DNA from: Pegoplata infirma | Lineage: Eukaryota; Arthropoda; Insecta; Diptera; Anthomyiidae | Reading direction: 5' to 3' | Assembly: GCA_963921195.1 (NCBI GenBank) | Contig: OY992536.1 | Location: 228,196,023 to 228,260,022 of the forward strand | Length of the DNA: 64,000 nucleotides | Part shown: positions 43,309 through 56,121 of the stretch, in pieces | Position numbering within the stretch: position 1 is the first letter of the stretch | Layout of the letters: each line of letters opens with the position of its first letter | Notes under the pieces: model-generated | The model's database searches: none | What the model was told of the DNA's origin: nothing | What the model saw: the letters and a program-made list of their open reading frames with translations, nothing else | Translations under genes and position numbers: made by a program

Positions 43309-46295
43309 TAGACCACCCACAAAATGTATGGGATTTGCAAAAGTATTTTTTTGTTCGCTCCACCGGCAGTTTCTGATAGATTGGCCATAAAAAATAATAT
43401 CTGTGCAAGAACTGGATCTCTCGGTTGCATACAGGCCAGTCGATTTGAACTTTTGACCCTAAAAGTGACCTAAAAACACTACAAAGCTTTTAAGTGCCAT
43501 AACTCTTAAAATATGCGTTTTTCAAAAATATGCTATATAAGTTTTATTTTGTAGAATAAGAAAGCAAACATTTCCTTCATACAAATTATTAGCCTAAGTT
43601 AAAGACATCTTGGTGTTTTTGACGGTTAAAGTAAAAATTTATGCGAAGACTTCATTTAAAATGACCCTCGTTAAAATTTGGACGGAGATTGAAATAGTCG
43701 CTCGCCATTATTTTGTAGAGTAAGATATGTAGTTTTCATAAACCAATTACATTTGGAATTTATATGGGTAATTACATTACAGAAGAGCCCAAAGCTGACT
43801 TTGAAGTTTCGATTTTCCAAATGCTGCATACAAATTTGTGAAAGTACTTTATTTTAAACGACCATCGTTAAAATTTTAATGGCTACAATCGGTTTCCAAG
43901 ATTTTGAAGAGTTAAAAATGGAGATTTCAAACGAGTGTTAAAAGGCACAGGCATTTTTAGCATTAATTTAAAACATGTTAACAAAATAAATATGAAAAAT
44001 ACTTGTCAGCTAATTTCATTTGAACTTGAAGAATAAAAAAAAAGTTATTACAGTAGAAAATTTCAATGAATTAAATGAATCTTATTCAAGTGGTCTGCCA
44101 CACGGTAGATGCCTGGGAAAGTTTTAATAACTTCGATTATTTTCAACCGATTTTAGTTTTTAGTACCTCATTAGAGATGCATTTTACTCCAAATCAAAAT
44201 CCTTTAACCACCTGAATTCAAATTTAATTTAAAATACCAAAAAAATTGAGAAAACAGAAAAGATCATATTTTTCGTTCTAATCCGTTTTTTAAAATTCAA
44301 GGCCGATGCGGCAAGCCTTGCCCATGTCCGATCAACCTAAATTTTTATGAGACAAATGAATGTATCTAGGGTAAGTTTGGGTCAATATCTACCAATTTAA
44401 TTATTATGGAGCACCATATAAAATATGCCAGAGTCTAAAAAAACTGCAAATTTTAAAATTTAAAAAAAAAAATAGAACGAATTGTGCTCACATCTCGAAT
44501 TATGACTTAAAAATTGCGTAATTTAGAGTAGAATTTTTAGATTTAAAAAAAAATCAAAGGTTTTGGACTTTTCAAAAATTCGATTTTAATTTTTAAACTT
44601 TAAAAAATAATTTTTTCATATTTTTTTTTTCTAAAACTACATTTAAATACCAACAAAACGTCGTCCAACTTATTTTAAGATATCCATATTTTTTACTGGT
44701 CAAAATTAATTGAAAATTTCCATTTTTAAAATTTTTTGAAAAAAAACGCCATTTAAAAAAAATTATTACTTAACCCCAACTTGGCAAAAAAGGCTGAAAA
44801 TTTGAGTGCAAGTTGCATTTAATACGTCCCGAGTAAAAAAGATTATATATGTTTATATTTAATTATATAAAGACATCATATATATTCATATAGAATTTGA
44901 TGCGAAAAATGAGTCGATAAAACCATATAAAGTTGCATTAAATTTGATATAATTTGATGTGATTTTAATATAATTTTATATGATTTGATGCGAAAATTGG
45001 CCGCTTTTTTAGAAAAATTTATGCAATTATATATAATTAAATAAAAAAAATCCAAAAAAAAACCCAAAAAAAATTATATTAAATTATATATAAAGAACTT
45101 AGATTTTTTTTCATAAATTTTGCATTATATATAATAACATATAAAATTTTTAAAACAAATGTTTAAGGTTTAGGTTTGGAACTTAAAAAAAAAAAAAAAT
45201 TCTGGACTTAGAAAAATTTTCAAAAGTTATATCAAATTACATATATATAAAGGACTTAGATTTTTTTTTTAATTTTACTCATATAAGATTACATATGATT
45301 CAGAAAAAAGTTGCATAGTTTTATATAAAATGTCTTCAAATATTTTGTTATATTAAATTATATAAAACAAACAGACAAATTTTTATATTTCATATGTAAT
45401 TATATAAACTCACTGTAATCATATGTTATTATGTATAACTTAACATTTTCTTTTATATAATTTTATATAAGAAAAAGATACGAAGTGTAAATATATATAA
45501 TCTTATATGATAGCAAAACAATTTACGTATAAATTTATCAAATAATATATGTTTATATAAAAATAAGTAAAATTATATATAATCTTTTTTACTCGGGGTA
45601 CTAAAACATATCCAACAAAAAAATTAATCGAAGGGGGTCGGGTCTAAAAGTGAGTGATTTGGCCTGAAATTCCGCAAATATTTTCCAAAAAGAACACATC
45701 TAATTCTTCAAAATCATGGAAACCGATTGTCTTCATTCAAATTTTAACAAGGGTCGTTTAAAACAAAGTAATTTTACAAATTTGTATACAGCATTTGGAA
45801 AATCGAAACTTCAAAGTCAGCTTTGGGCTCTTCTGTAATGAAATTACCCATATAAATTCCAAATGTAATTGGTTTATGAAAACTACATATCTTACTCTAC
45901 AAAATAATGGCAACCGACTATTTCAAGCTCCGTCCAAATTTTAACGAGGGTCGTTTTAAATGAAGTCTTCACATAAATTTTTACTTTAACCGTCAAAATC
46001 ACCACGATGTCTTAGACTTAGGCTAAAAATTTGTATGAAGGAAATGTTTGCTTTCTTATTCTTCAAAATAAAACTTATATAGCATTTTTTTATAAAAACG
46101 CATATTTTAAAAGTTATGACACTTAAAAGCTTTGTAGTGATTTTAGGTCACTTTTAGGGTCAAAAGTTCAAATCGACTGGCCTGTATGCAACCGAGAGAT
46201 CCAGTTCTTGCACAGATATTATTTTTTATGGCCAATCTATCAGAAACTGCCGGTGGAGCGAACAAAAAAATACTTTTGCAAATTTGGGTGGTCTA
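43309..46295. mobile_element. hAT-type element TAGACCACCC, copy 2
   Basis: Same family as 36647-38728, with ends TAGACCACCC and GGGTGGTCTA and a perfect 8-bp duplication ATGTATAC (43301-43308, 46296-46303), again nnnTAnnn. It is ~2.2 kb once the 770-bp AT-rich insertion at 44828-45597 is discounted. The arms and central unique part align with copy 1 throughout. Confidence 0.9.
44828..45597. mobile_element. CCCGAGTAAAAA element, almost pure A/T interior
   Basis: The perfect inverted end CCCGAGTAAAAAAGATTATA / complementary right end ACTCGGG encloses 770 bp made mostly of TTATATAAT, ATATGAT and similar words. The hAT copy 1 gives the empty site (AATACGTACTAAAA as read here), showing a possible 2-bp GT duplication. 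A related fragment starts near 6187. Confidence 0.8.
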
Positions 46296-46303
46296 ATGTA
46301 TAC

Positions 46304-47714
46304 ATATTTTTGTCCCAGCAAAAGTTTATAAGAGAAATATATTTAAATTTCCTCTTGTTAAACTTTTATAATTTTCTATAATGAAAACTTGATATGAATT
46401 TAAGTTGGAAACATGGATGACAAAAAAGAATAACATTGTTAGAATGAATCTGTACAATTGTTTGCTGGGAAATTTTTTATCTTCTATATACCTTCAAATT
46501 CAAATTATTACTGGGAAAAAAGATGTAAAAAGTGGACTTTTTGTACTTTTTATATTTCTTTAATTATAAGTTCTAGAAACTTAAAACATGGAATGTGATC
46601 CACCGGCTCACAGAGGGTTGAAAAGTACCAAAAGTGAGGATTAATTCAAAAGCTGAACTTTATCCTACAATATCGTGTTTGGTACTGGTTGAAAGGTAAT
46701 TAAATTCTACGTCAACTGATTCCATAAAAAAAATAAAATTTGTATGGGAAAAACCTTAAGGGTTAAAGATACAGGGTTGGTATATTCTAAGAAAATGTTT
46801 GGGTTGAAAAAATATTGGGGGCCTGTCACACATTCGACATCTCTAGGGGCACCCTTGGGGCAGTTAGATTTGTATGAGCAGATTTTTTAAAAATGACATT
46901 TTGTATGGAGCCCCATAATCGAGTGGAGATACTGATAAGTATGTTCCAAAAAAATGCTGGGGGGTAAAAATTAATGGGGATCGGTCTTATTGATTAATAC
47001 TCTAAGACGCACCATGGGATCGGTGTGAGCTGATTTCATAAAATAAAAAAAAAAACAATTGTATGGGGACCACATTAAGGGATAGAGGGTAGGTATATTC
47101 TAAGAAAATGTTGGGATTGAATAAATATTTGGGGTCGGTCACAGATTTGACATCTCTTGGGGCATCCTTGGAGCAGTTAGAGCGCTAGGATCCAATTTTT
47201 ATAAAAAAGGTTATATCTTCTTTTTTAATAAAAAATATTTTCTATAATTTTTTTTTTTAAACATTTTTTTACACTAAATAATGTATATTTAGTCGAAAAA
47301 AATATAAATATTAATAATAAACGGCTTTTCTGAATTAATCCAAAGTTTACATATGTTTCAACCCACAGTGCGGCGGCAAAAACATTACACTGTAAGTTTA
47401 CTAGGCTGGTTCATATATTGCACTTTTTTTTTTTGGGGCTTTTCTATGGACCACCCCAAATATATATTAAGCACCATGAAAAAAAAACTCGTGATTTTTT
47501 TCAGATTTTTTCATATAGGTTTTGGGGTCGCTAAAGGACCCTAACCTTAAGGACTTAAAAATTTTTTTTCACACAATCAAAAAAATATATTTTTTTTTTT
47601 TTTAATTTATTTTGATTAGCTTATTAACGGCAAAAAGTTTAATTTTGGTGGGACAAGTATTTCAGTTCCAAAAGCGACCACGAAAAAAAAAATTGGATGG
47701 TTAATCAGCTTACA
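46304..47714. repeat. Diverged repeats, partly Helitron-related
   Basis: At 46505-46690 the words GACTTTTTGTACTTTTTAT and TCTAGAAACTTAAAACATGG resemble the internal repeats of the Helitron-like element at 53577-56899. At about 46720-46880 and 47040-47200 a ~160-bp block is repeated directly (TTCTAAGAAAATGTT, GACATCTCTAGGGGCA / GACATCTCTTGGGGCA). From 47210 on the DNA is unassigned with T-runs. No gene. Confidence 0.55.
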
Positions 47715-49290
47715 TAAGAAATTTTTTCTATAGAAAAGTTCTCAAATTTTTAAACCTTTTTTTCTATAGAAAAACTCTTCGAATCTGAGAAACATTCTCA
47801 GATTCTGAGGCATTTCTCTATAAAAAAATTCTTAGATTCTGAGACATTTTCTATGGAAAAATTCTAAGATTCTGAGAGACTTTTTCTATAGAAAAAGTCT
47901 CTCAGATTCTGAGAGACTTTTTCTATAGAAAATGTTTCTGATTCTGAAACATTTTTTTCCACAGAAATGTTTCATATTCTGAGACATTTTTTCTATAGAA
48001 AATGTTTTAGATTCTGAGATTTTTTTTTTTTGGAAAAAAAGTCTCAGATTCTGTGAAATTTTTTCTATACAATCAAAAAAAAAACTGTAAAGTTAGCAAA
48101 AAAAAACTTGTAAGCCTACAAGAAAATTTGCTGATTTTGAACCCACAATTTGTTGGTAAAGTTAGCAAAAACGTTTTGCTAAAAATTAGTTAACTGAAAT
48201 TTTTTTTATTTTAACTTAGTTAATACACATTTGAGGATCCCATTGGGTTCGTACCCGATAGGTCCAGACCCCGATGGGCCTAGACCTAGTTGGGTTCCTT
48301 AAAAATCGTCATAGTTTTTGATCCAAAATTTGTGTCCGTTTCGCTCTACCTTGCTTAGTTTTTGAGATTCGTGATTTTATGGGACCACCGGGGTTTTGAG
48401 AATTACAAAACTCGATACTTGAGATACAAAAATGCTTTTGGACTTTTTGTTGTGTCGGCAATATTAACCGAGATATGAGCATTTTAAAATTTTCGGGAAT
48501 GTTAACTTTTTTGAATCCAAAATTAGGATCCATTAGGGTCCACACATGTGACGATTACCGGCGATACTATGGAGAGCCTACATTTTGCTCTATCTGGCTT
48601 AGTTTCCGAGATAGCGCCATTTTAAGTTTTCTGAAAATAAAAAAAAATTTACCACTTATTTTTCCTAATATTAGAAAAAAAGCTTGTAAAAATTTGGTCA
48701 ACTCAATTTTAAATTTAGAAAAAAAAAAAATTCAAATTTTGTTTAAAATTGCTAATGCGCTAAAAAGAGTTTACAAGATATTTTTGCTAACATGCTAATC
48801 TCAACTAAAAATTTGCTAAAAGCTAGCTAACCAGTATTAGCAAAAAAAAATTAGTAAATCTACTAATGTATTATTTTGAGTGTGGAAAAAATATCATATT
48901 CGGAGATTTTTTTTTTGGAGAAAAAGTCTCAGATTCTGAGAATTTTTTCTATAGAAAAAATGTCTCAGAATCATATGAGATTTTTTATATAGAAAAAATT
49001 TCACAGAATTTTTCTATAGAATTTGAAACATTTTCTTTAGAAAAAGTCTATCAGAATCGGAGACTTTTACTATAAAAAAAATGTCACAGAATATGAGACT
49101 TTTTGTGTAGAAAAGAAGTCACAGTATCTGAGACTTTTTCTATAAAGAAAATGTTTCAGAATCTGAAACTTATTCTATAAAGGAAATGTCTCAGAATCTG
49201 AGACTTTTTGTATAGAAAAAATATTTTAGAATCTGAGACTTTTTCTCAGAATTTTTAAAGAAAAAGTCTTAGATTCTTAAGCAAAAAGTT
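47715..49290. repeat. Palindromic minisatellite split by a MITE
   Basis: Units with CAGATTCTGAGACTTTTTCT and CTATAGAAAAAGTCTC run from 47715 to 48069 and resume at 48883. The family-M MITE at 48070-48882 separates the two parts. The units here often lack the GG seen in the 3590-5190 array. Confidence 0.8.
48070..48882 (+). mobile_element. CACTCAAAA MITE (family M), copy 4
   Basis: The left end CAATCAAAAAAAAAACTG has one change from the family end; the right end is TTATTTTGAGTG. TA precedes the left end and TG follows the right, consistent with a mutated TA duplication. It is 813 bp, in the same orientation as copy 1, and inserted at the TATA of a CTATAG minisatellite loop. Confidence 0.8.
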
Positions 49291-50576
49291 TTAGATTCAA
49301 TTGTAATTCAAAATAGATCAAGTGAAATTAAGTTAATATCTTTGGAATAAGAATTGGAATCTAAAAATTACAATTGATGTTTTTCAAATTACAATTGGAA
49401 ACTTGGACTACAACATTTTTCTTTTTCGATGCGAAAACTTCTGTCATAGTTACAGTAATCGGGTAGTGGTACTGAAAAATTTTGCTGGGTTATGGAAAAT
49501 CTGTTTTACTAAAATTATATAGGATACATCTATTTCAACTTTGCCACGTTTTGTTTGAAAATTATCACAAAAATTTGCAATTTTGTTTTGAATGATTAGC
49601 GAACGTTTGCAACATACGAACAATATTGCAATCGAGTCTAATACTTTTAACAAATCTTTTGATAGCACAAAAATAACAAACGAAAAAAAAAAAAAAATAG
49701 CACTCATTTGTGAAACAAATCATATTAGTGGTTGTTTTTGTATGCATCACCCAATCATATGTACGTTTGATGATGATGATCATCATCATCATCATTTCCA
49801 ACATCGTCATTATCATTGCCTCTGTACACATTTGCATTTTGCATACATTGTTATGCTTAAACATAAGCATCACGTACTTATCATTGGAGTCAGTGCTTCA
49901 GTGTCTTTTATTTTTTGTTTGTTTTTAGGTTGAGATTTATAGCATTTCATTTTGTTTTTATGCTGCACATTTATTTTTTTTGCATTTTTTTGTTTATCCC
50001 CTTCTCTGGCCCGATACTTTGTATCAGTTGTATATTAGTTTTGGGTTTCATATTACGACCTTTAAGTATGCAAAGTGTACATGCAAAATTCTTATCAATA
50101 TACATAATGTGAAAAGCATGATTTGCTGCATGTTGAATGCATTTGTATGAGAAAGATACGCTGTGGAACTATGTATCAGTGCTGATGTTAAACTTTTTTT
50201 TGTTGTTTTTTTGTGTGTATTGGAATGCATTACGTGTTTTCGTTTTATTACACACACACAGACAATTGTAAACAGAAAATTTAAAATTATTGAAAAATTT
50301 AAATTTTGATTTTATTTCAAGAAATTGAGCATTAAATATTTTTTTTTTTCAAAAACAAAAATAAATTATTTGCCGGTTTATTTTGACTTTGGTCGATACA
50401 GAAAACTGTTTCAGTTTTTTAGAACCACTAAAATAAATAGTGGCCAAAGAAATATTTTGTATAACAAGATCGTATAATATTTATGAAGGTCTCTACATCA
50501 TCCTACCGAGTATTTGGCTTAAAAGCTAGAAAAATATTACTGTAAAAAATTAATAACAAAAATAAAACAGACATTT
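49291..50576. other. Non-repetitive host-like DNA
   Basis: Contains simple runs (GATGATGATGATCATCATC near 49770), TG-rich stretches and no repeat seen elsewhere in the window. The 113-codon plus-strand frame (49592-49933) is histidine-rich only because of the CAT repeat, and overlapping frames exist on both strands, so it is not called as a gene. Confidence 0.5.
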
Positions 50577-50990
50577 TCAACAAGTTAAATTCGGCTTGGC
50601 CGAATATATGAATACTCGGGCGGGTCGATTTGTATGGATCGAAAAAAACTGAAAAATCGTATAGCAAAAACAAAATCTACAAGAAATTCTAAGAAACTTT
50701 TCCAAAAAACCATTGGTCTAAAATCAAACCCTATACAGCGCCTAACGACATGAAAATCCGTCCATCCGTCTGTCTTTCTGTCTGTGTGAAACACGCTTAC
50801 TTTCAAATGTTAGAGGAAGAATGAAAAATATATACGGTAAGCTGCTGAAGCGTGGCGTATATATTTGTCATACTTCCGGTCAAATTAGTACTAAATTTCA
50901 GCGAAATCTGTTAAGTGGTTCATAAGTTATTAGCAAAATGGGGAATTTAAGATAGGTTTTAACACGAACTCCCGTGTTAAAAAAAAAACG
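50577..50990 (+). mobile_element. mini-me-related fragment
   Basis: It starts with GTTAAATTCGGCTTGGCCGA, the mini-me start palindrome, but the tetranucleotide tract is in the opposite orientation (CCGTCCATCCGTCTGTC near 50757). Part of it (50640-50770) is inverted at 53131-53270. It is a rearranged or composite copy. Confidence 0.6.
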
Positions 50991-53130
50991 TTAAACACGC
51001 TTTGAAAAGGAATGGTAAGCCAAATAAAAAATTACACTAAAAAAAAATTTAAACTCGAAAATTTTTTTTAATTTTTGTAAAAAAAAAATTTTACTCAAAA
51101 TAAATTAAATACTGATGTAAAAAAAAATTATTTAGTTATCAAAAATTTTTATCGAACACAGGTTTTTTCCTCTCCAATATGCAACTCTCCAATTTCATCA
51201 GAGTATCACGCTACATGTTAATATACTGCAGCCCAATGTAAAATAAATAATTGAGTAAAATTTTCATGGATTACCGATAAAAGCAGCGATTTATTGTTAA
51301 AATTTCTTATTATAAGTAATTTTTCGTCTGTTACAAATCAATCTAATTATTTATTTCTCCATTTAGGGATTATGTCTAATATACTTGCAGGTCATAATCC
51401 CAAAAATTGTTCGAATTATATCCAGCGGCAATTAGTAAAACATTGCCGCTGGATATGTTCTTGCAGCATATATAAAACTATGTTTTCTTTACATCTAAGG
51501 TATAGGGTATGTTCGGAAATTTTGTAGAAAATATTATGGCAAATATTTTTGTGAAATATATTAACCCTCTAACTCCCTCTCATAACGGTATTTTTTGGCT
51601 CTATTCTAACAAATCGCAAAAAAACACCCCGAAAGAGGGGGAGGGTGGGGATGAAATGTTATACAAAAATGTTGCTAATAAAATTTTACTATATCATGAA
51701 ATCCAGCAAAGATTTTATAAAATCTGACCGAGGGTCTTCAAATTTATCTAATTTTTTGTACACATGTGCTCTATAGAGCCAATTAAACATATCCATTTTC
51801 AGTTTTTTATATTTAAAAAAAATCGCGATTTTTTCGCGAATTTAATTTTCTTTAAAAATTGAAAAAATCAAAAAGTATGCTACTTTGAATAGCCATATCT
51901 TCGGAAGTATCTATCGAATTTCTTCAATTCAAAAAGCATTCGATTCAGACGATAGTCTTACCTTATATTAATGTAATAAAAAAAAAATATATTTAAAAAA
52001 AAACTTTCTCCCTCTTCAATTTTTTTTAAACCTACATAAATCGAAAATATAGCATTTTTTACACAAAATGGCGTACAGCTTTTTTTGTGACGGAGTTTCT
52101 TAAAAATTTTGTAATGTTTTTAAAAATACCTTATTGGTTTTTCCATACAATTTTTTTCATAAAATTCATAAAATAACAAAAAAAAAAATTTAGTCTAAGG
52201 AAAAACTACATAAGCATTTTTTAAAAAAATCACTAAGATTTTGTGAAACGCCGTCACAAAAAAAATGTACCCAATTTTATGTAAAAAATTCTATATTTTC
52301 GATTTATGCAGGTTTGAGACAAATTGAACGGGGAGAAAGTTTTAAAAAATGCATCCAAAAATTGCATTTGCATCAAAAATGCATTTTTTCAAAAAAATAT
52401 TTTTTGTTAGTGCATTGTTATAAAAACGGATAATCAGTTGAATCGAATGCTTTTTGAGGCGTAGAAATCCGATAGATACTTTCGAAGAAATGGCTTTTTA
52501 AAGTTACATGCTTTTTTGATAAAATTGCAAAATAAATATTAAATTGATTTTTGTATGGAAAAAATCAAATAAGTAGTTTTAAAAAAATCACGAAAATTTT
52601 TTGAAACGCCGTCACAAAAAAAACGGTACTCAATTTTGTGTAAAAAATGCCATATTTTCGAATTATGCAGGTTTCAAAAAAATTGAAGGGGGAGAAAGTT
52701 TTGAAAAATGCATCAAAAAATTGCATTTGCATCAAAAATGCACTTTTTTTGGAAAAACTTTTTTTTTATTACATTGGTATAAAAAAGGACGAACGTTTGA
52801 ATCAAATGCTTTTTGAATCGTAGAAATCTGATAGATACTTTAGCAGATATGGCTCTTCAAATTAACATACTTTTTTTGATTTTTAAAATTTTTGAAGAAA
52901 ATTAAATTCGCGAAAAAATCGCGATTTTTTTAAAATTAAAAAAACTGAAAATGGATATGTTTTATTAGCTTTATGGAGAATGCATACCGTTAATATAAAG
53001 AAAATCGAAAGACCTAAGGTCAGAAAATAGCATTTTTTATGTGTTTTCTGGTGGATTTTGTGATATACCTCAGAGCACACCAAAGCCCAAAAATTTACAC
53101 AAACACCAAAAAAGAATCAAGTTCTATGTT
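50991..53130. mobile_element. Palindromic repeat region
   Basis: From about 51770 to 53000 the sequence is inverted around ~52350. AAACATATCCATTTTCAGTT pairs with AACTGAAAATGGATATGTTT, and CGCGATTTTTTCGCG with CGCGAAAAAATCGCG. Within it, 52190-52480 and 52560-52870 are direct copies (GAAACGCCGTCACAAAAAAA in both). No target duplication and no gene. The hairpin at 51418-51456 lies to its left. Confidence 0.65.
51418..51456. repeat. Perfect 14-bp hairpin
   Basis: ATATCCAGCGGCAA and TTGCCGCTGGATAT pair around an 11-nt loop. It is GC-richer than its surroundings and isolated from any element end that I can identify. Confidence 0.75.
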
Positions 53131-53298
53131 TTGCTTATGAAAAAAAGGACGGACGGACAAATTTTCATGTCGTTAGGCCCGGTATAGGGTTTGATTTTAG
53201 AAACATGGTTTCTTTGGGAAATGTTCTTAGAATTTCATGTAGATTATGTTTTGCTTTACGATTTTTGACAAAAAAAAATTGACCCGAAAAATTAAATT
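53131..53298 (-). repeat. Inverted mini-me-related fragment
   Basis: Reverse complement of about 50640-50770 (CATGTCGTTAGGC, GGTATAGGGTTTGATTTTAG), with a short GGACGGACGGAC tract. It abuts the next mini-me copy. Confidence 0.6.
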
Positions 53299-53664
53299 TT
53301 TTGTTTGGGTGTAAAATTTTTTTCGAGTGTATTTTTTTTTTTTTTTAGTGTAAAAATATTTTTGAGTGACAAATATACTTTGTAAAGTAATTTTGTGGCT
53401 TACCAATGTTTTAAAAGCTTTTTTTTAATCCAGTTTTTTCAACACGTGAATTTGAGGTGAAACCAATATGCCAAACGTCAGGAGCTTCCGTAAAATCTTT
53501 CAAAAGTTAGCGTGTTTTCAACAGACAGATGGACGGACGGGCATCGTTAGGTCGTCGTAAAATCGATCGAGGATCATCTATATATATAAAAGAGTAATGT
53601 GACTGACTGACTGACTGACTGACTGACTTATTGACTGATTCATCATCGCCCAGCCCAAACCGCT

Positions 53665-54420
53665 GGAGCTAGAGACTTGAAATTTGGACTGTAGGTTCAC
53701 CTCCCGGAATATAGATCCACTAAGGCTGGATTTTTGCCAATGTTGATTCTAAGGGGGTAAAAAGGGTAAAAAACTGTACTTTTGGTACTTTTTATATCTC
53801 CTGAAATAATGGTCACAGAGACTTGAAATTTGGACTGTATGTTCACCTCCCGGAATATAGATCAAGTAAGGCTGGATTTTTGCCAGTGTTGATTATAAGG
53901 GGGTCAAAAGGGTAAAAAACTGTACTTTTGGTACTTTTTATATCTCCTAAAATAATGGTCATAAAGACTTGAAATATGGACTGTATGTTCACATCCTGGA
54001 ATAAAGATCCAGTAAGGCTGGATTTTTGCCAATGTTGATTCTAAGGGGGTAAAAAGAGTAAAAATCTGTACTTTTGGTACCTTTTCTATTTCCTTGAAAA
54101 ATTGTCACAGACACTTGAAATGTGGACTGTATGTTCACCTCCCAGAATATAGATCCCCTAAGGCTGGATTTTTGCCAATGATGATTCTAAGGGGGTAAAA
54201 AGGGTAAAAATCAGTACTTCTGGTACTTTTTATATTTCCTTAAATAATGGTACCAGAAACTTGAAATTTGCAATGTCGGTTTAATTCCCGGAAAAAAGAT
54301 TCTCCAAGGCTGGGTTTTTGCCAATGATGATTCTACGGGGGTAAAATGGGTAAAAAAGTGAACTTTTGGTACTTTTTTTTACTTACTGAAATAATGGTGA
54401 TTCAAACTTGAAATTTGGAA
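53665..54420 (+). repeat. ~146-bp tandem repeats
   Basis: The word GACTTGAAATTTGGACTGTA or a variant occurs near 53670, 53821, 53967, 54113, 54260 and 54406. Each unit also has AAGGCTGGATTTTTGCCAAT, a run of G followed by TAAAAAGGG, and CTTTTGGTACTTTTTATAT. Similarity falls toward the right end. Related words occur at 46505-46690. Confidence 0.9.
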
Positions 54421-54481
54421 AAATTGCCCTTAGTGAAATGAAACATTCTGGAACAAGTACTTTCCGAAAATTCTGTATAGT

Positions 54482-55756
54482 TTATAAAAAGTACCTTTTA
54501 TAAAAAGAACCTTTTATAAAAAGTACCTTTTATAAAAAGAACCTTTTATAAAAAGTACCTTTTATAAAAAGTACCTTTTATAAAAAGTACCTTTTATAAA
54601 AAGTACCTTTTATAAAAAGTACCTTTTATAAAAAGTACCTTTTATAAAAAGTACCTTTTATAAAAAGTACCTTTTATAAAAAGTACCTTTTATAAAAAGT
54701 ACATTTTATAAAAAGTACCTTTTATAAAAAGTTCCTTTTATAAAAAGTACCTTTTATAAAAAGTACCTTTTATAAAAAGTACCTTTTATAAAAAGTACCT
54801 TTTATAAAAAGTACCTTTTATAAAAAGTACCTTTTATAAAAAGTACCTTTTATAAAAAGTACCTTTTATAAAAAGTACCTTTTATAAAAAGTACCTTTTA
54901 TAAAAAGTACCTTTTATAAAAAGTACCTTTTATAAAATGTACCTTTTATAAAAAGTACCTTTTATAAAAAGTACCTTTTATAAAAAGTACCTTTTATAAA
55001 AAGTACCTTTTATAAAAAGTACCTTTTATAAAAAGTACCTTTTATAAAAAGTACCTTTTATAAAAAGTACCTTTTATAAAAAGTACCTTTTATAAAATGT
55101 ACCTTTCATAAAAAGTACATTTTATAAAAAGTACCTTTTATAAAAAGTACCTTTTATAAAAAGTACCTTTTATAAAAAGTACCTTTTATAAAAAGTGCCT
55201 TTTATAAAAAGTACCTTTTATAAAAAGTACCTTTTATAAAAAGTACCTTTTATAAAAAGTACCTTTTATAAAAAGTACCTTTTATAAGAAGTACCTTTTA
55301 TAAAAAGTACCTTTTATAAAAAGTACCTTTTATAAAAAGTACCTTTTATAAAAAGTACCTTTTATAAAAAGTACCTTTCATAAAAAGTACCTTTTTATAA
55401 AAAGTACCTTTTATAAAAAGCACCTTTTATAAAAAGTGCCTTTTATAAAAAGTACCTTTTATAAAAAGTACCTTTTATAAAAAGTATCTTTTATAAAAAG
55501 AACCTTTTATAAAAAGTACCTTTTATAAAAGTATCTTTTATAAAAGTACCTTTTATAAAAGTAGCTTTTATAAAAGTACCTTTTATAAAAAGTGCCTTTT
55601 ATGAAAAGTACCTTTTATGAAAAGTACCTTTTATGAAAAGTACCTTTTATGAAAAGTACCTTTTATGAAAAGTACCTTTTATAAAAAGTACCTTTTATAA
55701 AAAGTACCTTTTATAAAAAGTACCTTTTATAAAAAGTACCTTTTATAAAAAGTACC
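54482..55756. repeat. 16-bp minisatellite, about 80 copies
   Basis: The unit is TATAAAAAGTACCTTT, containing the palindrome TTTTATAAAA. The array is nearly homogeneous for the first ~1 kb. From about 55520 it includes 15-bp units lacking one A (TTTTATAAAAGTATC), and at 55599-55680 a block of units with TATG in place of TATA. It contains no other element. Confidence 0.97.
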
Positions 55757-56121
55757 GCAAGTACACTTTTTTGAACTTTTTTATTTCCTGAAATAATATT
55801 TATAGAAACTTTTTATATTTCCTAGGACCTTAAAATTGTAATGTAGGAGAATTCGGTAAAAAAAAGTAGTAAGTAGTTTAGTTAGTAGTTTAGTAGCGTA
55901 AAATGGCTAAACAAGTGTATTTTCGGTAACTTTGATATTTTTTGACGTAATGGTTCTAGAAACTTTAAATTAAGTAGGAATGTAAAATCCTTTTTGTACT
56001 TTTAATATTTGCTAAAACAATGTTCCTAGAAAATTGAAATATGGAAAAAAGGATCCTTCGGTGAAGAAAAAAACATTCTGGAAGAGGTTCTTTTTGGAAA
56101 TTCCGTTTCTAACGGGGGGTA

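Noticed and set aside
49592..49933. Histidine-rich 113-codon frame, which might suggest a metal-binding protein
   Set aside because: The histidines come from a simple CAT/GAT repeat, and overlapping open frames exist on both strands.
54482..55756. Regularly spaced repeats resembling a CRISPR array
   Set aside because: There are no spacers; the 16-bp units are head to tail, and the context is a eukaryotic transposon.
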